From: Candidatus Helarchaeota archaeon
Lineage (GTDB): Archaea > Asgardarchaeota > Lokiarchaeia > Helarchaeales > JABXJV01
NCBI GenBank assembly: GCA_013375355.1
Contig: JABXJV010000373.1
Span: forward strand, 1-8,850
Length of the DNA: 8,850 nucleotides
Reading direction: 5' to 3'
The position numbers and the translations under genes are program-made. This document shows positions 1 through 6,159 of this stretch, piece by piece. The notes under the pieces were generated by a model that had not been told where the DNA came from, did no database searches, and worked only from the letters and a program-made list of their open reading frames with translations. Every line of letters starts with the position of its first letter. Positions within the stretch are counted from its first letter, which is position 1.

Positions 1-675
1 AAAAAAATAGATATTAATGAATCCGTTGATGTTAAACATGAAGTTTTAGTTTATGAGGATGTCGAATCCTATATAAATATGGCAAGTAGCATCACGATCG
101 TTAATTGTGCCTGTCGGACGACTTCAGCCTATACAGGAGATGTATGTGAGAAGCCTGTTGATATTTGTATGGCGCTTAATATCGCCAGCGAATCTTTAAA
201 AACATATGGACTAGGAAAAAGAGTATCTAAAGAAGAGGCTTTAGAAACCTTAAAAAAAGCTGAGGAACTCGGACTTGTTCATACTATTATTAATTCATCA
301 GGACAAGATTCAATGATGTTGATTTGTAATTGTTGCACATGCCATTGCGGAGTTCTACGTGGTCTAACAGATTTCAATAATCCAAGAGCATTTGCTAGAT
401 CTAATTATAGACCTGAAATTAATAAAGAAATTTGTAAAAAATGTCAAAAATGTATGAAAATTTGTCCTATGAAAGCTATATGGCACCATTGGCCTCATGA
501 CGAAGATCTACAAGACAATTTTATGGTAATTAAAGAAAATATGTGCATTGGGTGTGGTCTATGCGCTCATCACTGTCAAAATGACGCAATTACAATGAAT
601 AAAGTATATAATGATGTTCCAGAAGGAACTCTTCCTGGGGTTTTTCGAAAAATTAAAGAAACAACTAAGCATTAA
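1..675 (+). CDS. Multi-cluster 4Fe-4S ferredoxin-like protein, 5' end outside window
   Basis: The reading frame is open from base 1, so the visible 224 residues are the C-terminal part of a longer protein; the ATG at 79 is internal. Fragment residues 145-155 (C-x2-C-x2-C-x3-CP) and 182-192 (C-x2-C-x2-C-x3-C) are a classic 2[4Fe-4S] ferredoxin module. Ahead of it are two further cysteine groups: C36, C38, C49 and C56 (starting NCACR) and the dense ICNCCTCHC at 108-116. Between them, residues 72-98 contain a KRVSKEEALETLKKAEELGL-like helical segment. The same order (CxCR, helix, CNCC, two ferredoxin motifs) is known to me from uncharacterised archaeal and bacterial 4Fe-4S proteins, usually with an N-terminal region of 100 or more residues, which would lie outside the window. 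Electron transfer in the cytoplasm is likely; the partner is unknown. No signal peptide or membrane segment is visible. A T7 run follows the TAA stop. Confidence 0.88.
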   Translation, partial: KKIDINESVDVKHEVLVYEDVESYINMASSITIVNCACRTTSAYTGDVCEKPVDICMALNIASESLKTYGLGKRVSKEEALETLKKAEELGLVHTIINSSGQDSMMLICNCCTCHCGVLRGLTDFNNPRAFARSNYRPEINKEICKKCQKCMKICPMKAIWHHWPHDEDLQDNFMVIKENMCIGCGLCAHHCQNDAITMNKVYNDVPEGTLPGVFRKIKETTKH

Positions 676-682
676 TTTTTTT
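676..682 (+). terminator. T7 run just after the iron-sulfur gene
   Basis: Seven T residues begin directly after the TAA stop, then C and TTT. Archaeal RNA polymerase terminates at U-rich tracts without needing a hairpin, so this may end or attenuate the upstream transcript. It lies only about 25-31 bp before the next plus-strand gene, for which no clear TATA box is seen in the gap, so partial read-through is also likely. Confidence 0.3.
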
Positions 683-696
683 CTTTAATATAGAAT

Positions 697-701
697 GGGA
701 G
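697..701 (+). promoter_or_regulatory. Shine-Dalgarno GGGAG deciding a TTG start for the NTPase gene
   Basis: GGGAG lies 5 nt before the TTG at 707 and overlaps the ATG at 695. The ATG has no purine-rich ribosome binding site upstream. The GGAGAATT context is shared with the start regions of the TPR and Trm1 genes in this window, which supports initiation at the TTG. Confidence 0.55.
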
Positions 702-706
702 AATTT

Positions 707-1228
707 TTGGAAAGAAATATTTTAATTACTGGAAAACCGAGAACTGGAAAATCCACACTTATATCTAGATTAATTAAATTATTGGATTCCAAAGGGAAGA
801 AAATTGGGGGATTATCAACTCCTGAAATTAAAGAGAAAACCCGATTAGGATTTAAAATTATAGATATCGGTTTAAAAAAAGAAGGTATACTGGCACATAT
901 TAACCAAAAAAATGGACCTCGAGTTTCAAAATATCGAGTAAATATGGATGATCTTGAAGAAATTGGTGTAAATGCAATAAAATATGCTATTGTCAATTGT
1001 GATTTTATTATTATTGATGAAATTGGGAAAATGGAGCTATTCTCTAAAGATTTTTGTAATGAAATATTAAATGCACTGGATACTAAAAAAGTCTTGGGGA
1101 CTATTGGATATAAACTTTCACATCCTCTTGCAAACCAAATAAAAGGCCGTGAAGATGTTGAATTAATTGTATTGACTATTGAAAATCGGGTTGAAATTTC
1201 AAAATATTTGGAAAAAAAACTCATCTAA
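707..1228 (+). CDS. THEP1-family nucleoside-triphosphatase (P-loop NTPase)
   Basis: This 173-residue protein has the THEP1 family layout (PF03266). A strand leads into the Walker A loop GKPRTGKST (residues 9-17), followed by GGLSTPEI (34-41), the family element RVSKYRV (about 72-78) and Walker B FIIIDEIGKMEL (100-111, with D104 and E105). Known members hydrolyse NTPs slowly in vitro and their cellular role is unsettled; nucleotide or RNA-linked functions have been proposed. Length is normal for the family (about 170-190). I chose TTG at 707 because GGGAG lies 5 nt upstream and the product then begins MERNILITG, as typical members do. The alternative ATG at 695 adds four residues and has no ribosome binding site. 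The Walker A has PRTGKS where many homologues have PGxGKT, which should still bind nucleotide. The gene ends in a convergent hairpin shared with the next gene. Confidence 0.9.
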   Translation: MERNILITGKPRTGKSTLISRLIKLLDSKGKKIGGLSTPEIKEKTRLGFKIIDIGLKKEGILAHINQKNGPRVSKYRVNMDDLEEIGVNAIKYAIVNCDFIIIDEIGKMELFSKDFCNEILNALDTKKVLGTIGYKLSHPLANQIKGREDVELIVLTIENRVEISKYLEKKLI

Positions 1229-1239
1229 TTAATTAAAAT

Positions 1240-1256
1240 TGATTTTAAGAAAATCA
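1240..1256. terminator. Hairpin between convergent genes, probable bidirectional terminator
   Basis: TGATTTT (1240-1246) and AAAATCA (1250-1256) form a perfect 7-bp stem with a 3-base loop in the 30-bp gap between two converging genes. On the plus strand it is followed by TATTATTTTT, and on the minus strand by TTTTAATTAATT. U-rich tracts on both sides suit termination in either direction. Confidence 0.5.
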
Positions 1257-1258
1257 TA

Positions 1259-4200
1259 TTATTTTTCAAATATCATTTGGATAAATCTACTTATTTTTGG
1301 AAAGACGCTTATATCTCCCGAATATGCCTCTAATTCTTCTTGATAGAAATTTTCAACTTCTTGAATTAATTTTGCCAATTTATTTCTCAACGTCATAAGA
1401 TTTTCCTCTGTAATTAGGGCTACACTCAGATATTTTCCGTGTTCGAGGAGAATGGTCATTTCTTCTTGTTCAACTATCTTTATTTTGGTTTTATCTTTAG
1501 TCACTTCTTGTATTAACATAGAAATACCAGTTAACCCTCCTGCAACTAAATGTGGTTCAATATCTTTTTCGACTTTAAAGGAATGATCGAAAATACAAGT
1601 TCCGTTTGGTAATATTAGATAAATATAATGGATTCTTTTACGCCAATTTAATTCAGATTCTGTCTGTAAATCAGTTCTTTGCATTTCTTCAATATTAACC
1701 GAAGAACTAATTTCTGCGGGACAAGAGGGGGCTGAAATTCCTACACTGCTTGCAGAAATTGCGGGTTTTTCAATAAGATTTAATGCTGAGGTAAGAATCG
1801 CTTTTTCATCTTTAATCATTTTGAGATATTTTAAAATTTCTTCTCGTCTTTGCACATATCCTGCGTTTCCATAAATTTCTAATGCATTATTAAGATAATT
1901 TGTTGCTATATTTAAATACTGGTTTTTTTTGGAGTGATCTACTTCATAATCTGATTGAATCAAATGCCAGATTCCATCAAAAAAAGTTGAGGTCGCTAAC
2001 GCCCATTGGGAATCTTGTTCAAATCCGCCTAATTTATAATTTTTTGATGATTCTCTCAAATACAATTTTATTTTTCGATAATAATTCAATTTTTCCCCTA
2101 TTTCAATAGTCTCATCAAATAGCGTCCCGCATTCAAGAGCTGAACAATATAGTGAGTTTCCTAAAGATAATTTTTTCATTCGACTCTCTGGAAAGGTTTT
2201 ACTTGCCTTTTCGAATAATTTTGAGGCTAGTGAATAGAGGGATGCTTTTTGTTTTACCTCTGCCCGTTCCATTTTTTCCCAGGCTTTGCATAAATAGAAA
2301 ATTGCCATTAATTCATCTTTTTCCCGTTTAATACTAAATGTTTGACATAATTTCTCAAACAGGGAACTAGCTTTGCTATATAACTCTGCTGCAACCAAAA
2401 AATTTCCTTTTTTACTTTCTAATCTTGCAGTTTCAATCTGGTGACGGGCTGTACAATATGTCTCTCGAACTTTTGCTACTTGAATTAATTTTGAAATTCT
2501 ATCTATATCTTCTGGAGACTTTCTTTTACTTATATAAGAATTTAGGATTTCAGTAGCAATCTGAAATTTACTTTTAGATACCAAATATGACGCTGCCGCC
2601 TCTTGATGTTTATTTTTTTTGCTCAAATCTTCTGCATTTTCTAAAATTGACCATGCAGCATAAAAAGGAGCTTCAAATTTATATTCACGGACATTATTTA
2701 ATATTTGGCTTGCTTCTTCATAATTTAATTCTGCATTATAATGATCTTCCTTTGCGTGATACGATTTAGCAACTTCAATAATATTCCAAGCATGTATATA
2801 ATTCTTTAATTTTTCAATTTTTTTACTTAATTTAGTATATGTTAGAGTTAGTATTGCTTGATCAAAGGAATTTATTGCATTTTTATAATTTTCTGCTGCA
2901 GAAAGAAAATTTCCTAATCGATCTTCAATTTTTGCAAGATTTATATAGCCCGAACCCACTAGATTAAAATAACCTTTATTTTTACAATATTCAATTGCAT
3001 CCATATAGGATAAGTAAGATTTTTTTAATATTTTATCATCGTTTGTTAATCTCCCTAATTCATAATAAGTGTCTCCAATTAAAAATAGATTTTCTATATG
3101 GAAAATAGCCACTATTATTTTTTTACTTTTTAATAATAGACTTAATGTTTTTTGATAAGAATTAATTTTTTCAGATTTTATTGATGAATTTTCAGCTAAT
3201 AATATTCCAGCTCGAGATGTACCGCCCAAAAAAAGAAGATAAGCAAAAGTATTATCTATTTTTTGATTACTATAATCTGATGTTTTATCAAAAATTTTAA
3301 GTGCCGTCTGTAGATAGTTGAAACTTGCTTTTTTATCCTTAATTAAATCTCCTAATGTTGCATTTATTGGGCATAAATTCCCATCTCTCAATAAATTAAA
3401 TAATTTATAATTTGGATTAGTTACTATTAAAAGTTTATTCGTTGCCAATTCAATTAAATTATGAGCTTTTTTTGCAAAATCTATGCGTTGAATATCCGGA
3501 GTGGAACGATTTAAAGTAGCGATTGTAAAAATACCAGCTGTATAAAAAAGACCATAAACAGCTAATATTTTAGGATTGGATATTAAGATTAATTCAGTAA
3601 AAGAATTTACATCAGATATGATATTTTTAAAATCTTTGGCAAAATAACCCAAATATATCAAATATATTGCATTACAAAATCTCATATAATAAAAAAATGC
3701 TAACGCTGAATTATGATTAATTTTTGGTAAAAAAATTTCCCCTTTCGTGAGCCATTTTTGAGCTGTTTTCAAATATTTTTTCCGCTCAAATTGATTATCT
3801 ACAAAATATAACGCAAGAACATTATAGAACCATGAGTATAATGAATAGGACATAAATGCACATAATATTTTTAATGGTTTTTGAAATATATTGATAAATT
3901 CCTCAATCATTTTTCGATTATCAATAATGTACTGTTTATTTATTAAATCTTCTGCTGGAAATAATGATAAAATCCAATTTGAAAATTCCATAATGCTGAT
4001 TAAAAAATAACCTAGATAAAGTTCAGAAAAATCCTGCTTATTTTTAAGTTCTTCCCATATGGTCTTTATTATATTTTCACATTCTGAAGCCATTTCTATA
4101 GGATCCGTATTTTCATCAATACGGATAAGTTTTTCAGCAAAAAGTAAGTTTAATGCCCTACTTTCAAAAATTGCCATTTTTAATGAGTCTGTTAAATTTC

Positions 4201-4639
4201 CATTTTTAGAATAAATTAGTTTTGCTTTTTTGTAATAATTTTTTGCCGATTCTAATAAAATTTCTTCTTTTCCTTCTTCAGAGCCAAGTATATATTTTAA
4301 ATAATTAATAAAACCTAAAGAGGCATTTATCTTTTTTTCATTTTTAAGATTTTTAAAGGAATTACACGCCCTTTGAAAATTTGATATCGATAATTGATAG
4401 CTTTTTAAGACTTTTTCATCTGTTTTTTCAAAATCTGCGGATATTTGATAAATTTCCCCTAATTTATAATAAATTTCACCTTCTATTTCCTTTAATTTTT
4501 TATTCAAACTAATTTTTTCTGCTTTTTTTAATATTTCTATTTCATTTTTCCAGTTATATTTACGTTCTTCTTCTTCTGCTTGACGTAGCAATTCATTAAT
4601 TTGTTTTAAAGTTTCTTTTCGTGATGAATCTGATATCAA
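1259..4639 (-). CDS. Giant TPR solenoid protein with C-terminal longin/roadblock-like domain
   Basis: This 1126-residue protein is mostly paired helices. TPR-like repeats are clearest at about 519-552, 563-597, 616-648, 659-699, 733-766 and 783-815, each with A-x3-Y/F and G/A-x3-A patterns. Residues 204-376 hold unusually hydrophobic, aromatic helices. A Ser/Ala/Pro-rich linker (about 959-981, containing GISAPSCPAEISS) leads to a compact domain at 1001-1126. It starts with strands (IHYIYLILPNGTCIFDHSF), continues with a helix (LVAGGLTGISMLIQEVT) and strands (IKIVEQEEMTILLEHGKYLSVALI), and ends in a long helix and YSGD-x3-F. This order resembles the longin/roadblock-type domains of Asgard proteins, which in eukaryotes bind small GTPases and trafficking partners. 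That resemblance is from memory, not a search. TTG is the start: a TAA codon lies immediately before it, and GGGAG is 6 nt upstream. No catalytic motif or signal peptide is visible, so a scaffold or adaptor role is inferred. Confidence 0.85.
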   Translation of the reverse strand: MISDSSRKETLKQINELLRQAEEEERKYNWKNEIEILKKAEKISLNKKLKEIEGEIYYKLGEIYQISADFEKTDEKVLKSYQLSISNFQRACNSFKNLKNEKKINASLGFINYLKYILGSEEGKEEILLESAKNYYKKAKLIYSKNGNLTDSLKMAIFESRALNLLFAEKLIRIDENTDPIEMASECENIIKTIWEELKNKQDFSELYLGYFLISIMEFSNWILSLFPAEDLINKQYIIDNRKMIEEFINIFQKPLKILCAFMSYSLYSWFYNVLALYFVDNQFERKKYLKTAQKWLTKGEIFLPKINHNSALAFFYYMRFCNAIYLIYLGYFAKDFKNIISDVNSFTELILISNPKILAVYGLFYTAGIFTIATLNRSTPDIQRIDFAKKAHNLIELATNKLLIVTNPNYKLFNLLRDGNLCPINATLGDLIKDKKASFNYLQTALKIFDKTSDYSNQKIDNTFAYLLFLGGTSRAGILLAENSSIKSEKINSYQKTLSLLLKSKKIIVAIFHIENLFLIGDTYYELGRLTNDDKILKKSYLSYMDAIEYCKNKGYFNLVGSGYINLAKIEDRLGNFLSAAENYKNAINSFDQAILTLTYTKLSKKIEKLKNYIHAWNIIEVAKSYHAKEDHYNAELNYEEASQILNNVREYKFEAPFYAAWSILENAEDLSKKNKHQEAAASYLVSKSKFQIATEILNSYISKRKSPEDIDRISKLIQVAKVRETYCTARHQIETARLESKKGNFLVAAELYSKASSLFEKLCQTFSIKREKDELMAIFYLCKAWEKMERAEVKQKASLYSLASKLFEKASKTFPESRMKKLSLGNSLYCSALECGTLFDETIEIGEKLNYYRKIKLYLRESSKNYKLGGFEQDSQWALATSTFFDGIWHLIQSDYEVDHSKKNQYLNIATNYLNNALEIYGNAGYVQRREEILKYLKMIKDEKAILTSALNLIEKPAISASSVGISAPSCPAEISSSVNIEEMQRTDLQTESELNWRKRIHYIYLILPNGTCIFDHSFKVEKDIEPHLVAGGLTGISMLIQEVTKDKTKIKIVEQEEMTILLEHGKYLSVALITEENLMTLRNKLAKLIQEVENFYQEELEAYSGDISVFPKISRFIQMIFEK

Positions 4640-4645
4640 TTAATT

Positions 4646-4650
4646 CTCCC
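4646..4650 (-). promoter_or_regulatory. Shine-Dalgarno GGGAG for the TPR gene
   Basis: Reading the minus strand, GGGAG lies 6 nt before the TTG start, with an in-frame TAA directly in front of the TTG. TTG is therefore the most upstream possible start and is well placed. The 12-mer GGAGAATTAATT (4638-4649) recurs exactly ahead of the Trm1 gene. Confidence 0.65.
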
Positions 4651-4672
4651 AGTCTAATTAGATATATTCTTG

Positions 4673-4680
4673 TATATAAA
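4673..4680 (-). promoter_or_regulatory. TATA box TTTATATA upstream of the TPR gene
   Basis: The minus strand reads TTTATATA, the archaeal consensus. Transcription would begin about 25 bp downstream, near 4650, giving a short leader of about 10-15 nt that just holds the GGGAG site. This suggests the TPR gene is transcribed separately from Trm1, whose stop lies 177 bp upstream. Confidence 0.55.
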
Positions 4681-4746
4681 TAGTAAATACAAAACTCCCT
4701 TACAAATTTTTATGTTAGTTATTTACTTTTCTTATAAATTTAAATA

Positions 4747-4758
4747 TTTTTTAAAAAA
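4747..4758 (-). terminator. T6A6 palindrome downstream of the Trm1 gene
   Basis: TTTTTTAAAAAA lies about 60 bp after the Trm1 stop in the 177-bp gap before the TPR gene. It gives a T6 run on the minus strand, enough for archaeal termination. The region is AT-rich throughout, so the run could be chance. The rest of this gap shows only the TPR promoter. Confidence 0.25.
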
Positions 4759-4816
4759 TTAGAGTAAAAATCTCCTAACATGGTGGAATTTAAAAATATT
4801 ATTGGGCAAACTCGAT

Positions 4817-6043
4817 TTATTTTGGTTGTAATGTTTTTAAAATTTGAGTGATTTTCTCACGAGTTGCGTTAGTTCTTATTGCACTTTGAGAGAAATGTGT
4901 TCTGTTGACTGAAAATTTTTCTTGACTTAAAGATCTTATGATATTTTCAAATGGTGGAATAATAAAATTTTCTTTCTTACAAATTTTAGGAATTTCATGA
5001 TAGGTAATAATTCCATTATCCTCTTGAATTAAAAGTTGGATTATTTTTTGAATTCTATTTTTAGTTTTCAACTCTAGATCATTAAGGTTTTTTAACATTT
5101 GTTGGCAAAACTCTTTATCGGCGAAGTTTCCAAGCCACAATGGACCAGCAAATTTTAGTTTATTACCACAAATTTTGCACTTATTGGAAATTTCAGGAAT
5201 ATATCCTTTGAAAAAAAATCGATTTTCACATTCAAAACAGTATCCAATATAACCAATTTCTGTTAAGTTTTGATTGGCTAGTAGAATTCCATGTATTAAT
5301 TTAACAAAAACTTGAATATAATGGTTCGAACTATGGGAAAGCAAAATTTTCGCAGCATGATTATATTTTGCAGCTTCTCGGACAATATAACCTATTAAAA
5401 TTCTTAAGGCAATTTCATGTGCATATTCAGTTTTTAATGGTACACTTCCATAATTTCTTATACAAGCTTGTATATTATTTTTAATGCCTATTAGTGGGGG
5501 CATATCAGTCGCGGTACAAGAGATCAAACCATCTCCTCTTATTGAAAATAGCGCAGAATTTAAGAAAGGAACAGGAGTTCCAAAAGGATCGATGTCAATT
5601 ATATCAAATCGTTTGATTTTTTTGGCACATTCAATTAAAAAATTATTTGCATATTCATTTGAAATATTAATTTTATCTAATTTATTGTATTCAACGCTTT
5701 TTTTAATTAATTCTATAGCTTTTTTACTTATATCATTAATATAAACGGTGATGCCTTTTAATTCGTTTGCAACTCGTATTCCCATTGCTCCAGTAGCTGC
5801 TAAAGGTTCAGCAAACGTGATATTTTGTAATTTCTCAGATTTGTAGGTTTTAATAGCCAAAATTGAAATGTCTCTCCTAAATTCCATAGTTGGATTAAAA
5901 AAAACTGGTAATTTTGATGGAAGATATTCACTTATATCCATTTTATAGTAATCTAAATCAGGAATATAAAATGAAGTAGAGCCTTCTTTATGTAATATTA
6001 TTGGGAAATTCAAATGCTGTTCTGTATCTTCAGTTTTTGACAA
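4817..6043 (-). CDS. trm1: tRNA (guanine(26)-N2)-dimethyltransferase Trm1
   Basis: Trm1 uses S-adenosylmethionine to methylate N2 of G26 in tRNA. At 408 residues this is near the archaeal length (about 380-400). Diagnostic parts appear in order: FFNPTMEFRRDIS (48-60), the SAM-binding segment EPLAATGAMGIR (79-90), catalytic DIDPFGTP (150-157), CTATDMPPLIG (176-186), a zinc site C269-x2-C272 and C289-x2-C292, AGPLWLG (299-305), and the C-terminal RTHFSQSAIRTNA (381-393), which is hallmark Trm1. The start is TTG: an in-frame TAA lies three codons upstream, and the next methionine (M35) would cut off the conserved N-terminal HKEGSTSFY segment. The GGAG site is 12 nt from the TTG, longer than usual. 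The SAM loop has GAMGIR where I recall GIRGIR in many archaeal members. It diverges from the phosphorylase gene across 116 bp; no convincing TATA box was found on its strand. Confidence 0.95.
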   Translation of the reverse strand: MSKTEDTEQHLNFPIILHKEGSTSFYIPDLDYYKMDISEYLPSKLPVFFNPTMEFRRDISILAIKTYKSEKLQNITFAEPLAATGAMGIRVANELKGITVYINDISKKAIELIKKSVEYNKLDKINISNEYANNFLIECAKKIKRFDIIDIDPFGTPVPFLNSALFSIRGDGLISCTATDMPPLIGIKNNIQACIRNYGSVPLKTEYAHEIALRILIGYIVREAAKYNHAAKILLSHSSNHYIQVFVKLIHGILLANQNLTEIGYIGYCFECENRFFFKGYIPEISNKCKICGNKLKFAGPLWLGNFADKEFCQQMLKNLNDLELKTKNRIQKIIQLLIQEDNGIITYHEIPKICKKENFIIPPFENIIRSLSQEKFSVNRTHFSQSAIRTNATREKITQILKTLQPK

Positions 6044-6055
6044 GGGTAATTAATT

Positions 6056-6059
6056 CTCC
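6056..6059 (-). promoter_or_regulatory. Possible Shine-Dalgarno GGAG for the Trm1 gene
   Basis: GGAG on the minus strand lies 12 nt before the TTG start, inside the 12-mer GGAGAATTAATT that also precedes the TPR gene. The codon at the position equivalent to the TPR start is TTA here, and TTG follows two codons later, which explains the long spacer. Confidence 0.4.
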
Positions 6060-6115
6060 ATAAACATTTTCATTACTTATTAGAATAATTTTCAAATGAA
6101 TTTATTATGTTCTAA

Positions 6116-6123
6116 TTTATAAT
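6116..6123 (+). promoter_or_regulatory. TATA-like box TTTATAAT for the phosphorylase gene
   Basis: TTTATAAT sits about 40 bp ahead of the ATG. Initiation about 25 bp downstream, near 6145, would leave a leader of about 15 nt containing the GTGATC ribosome binding site. The surrounding 116 bp is AT-rich, so the exact box is uncertain. Confidence 0.45.
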
Positions 6124-6146
6124 TATACATTGTAAATAGAAAAAAA

Positions 6147-6152
6147 GTGATC
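6147..6152 (+). promoter_or_regulatory. Shine-Dalgarno GTGATC for the phosphorylase gene
   Basis: GTGATC matches part of the extended archaeal anti-SD complement (GGAGGTGATC) and lies 7 nt before the ATG at 6160. It favours that ATG over the in-frame ATG at 6178. Confidence 0.55.
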
Positions 6153-6159
6153 TGATTTT

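Noticed and set aside
685..1224. 179-codon open frame on the minus strand opposite the THEP1 gene
   Set aside because: It is the antisense shadow of a gene with clear Walker A and B motifs; its product is Ser/Ile/Phe-rich without recognisable motifs.
1900..2769. Two short plus-strand frames inside the TPR gene (1900-2109 and 2587-2769)
   Set aside because: Both lie antisense within a continuous long coding frame, lack ribosome binding sites and show no family features.
5484..5744. 86-codon plus-strand frame opposite Trm1
   Set aside because: It overlaps the conserved DIDPFGTP and CTATDMPP coding region in antisense and has no motif of its own.
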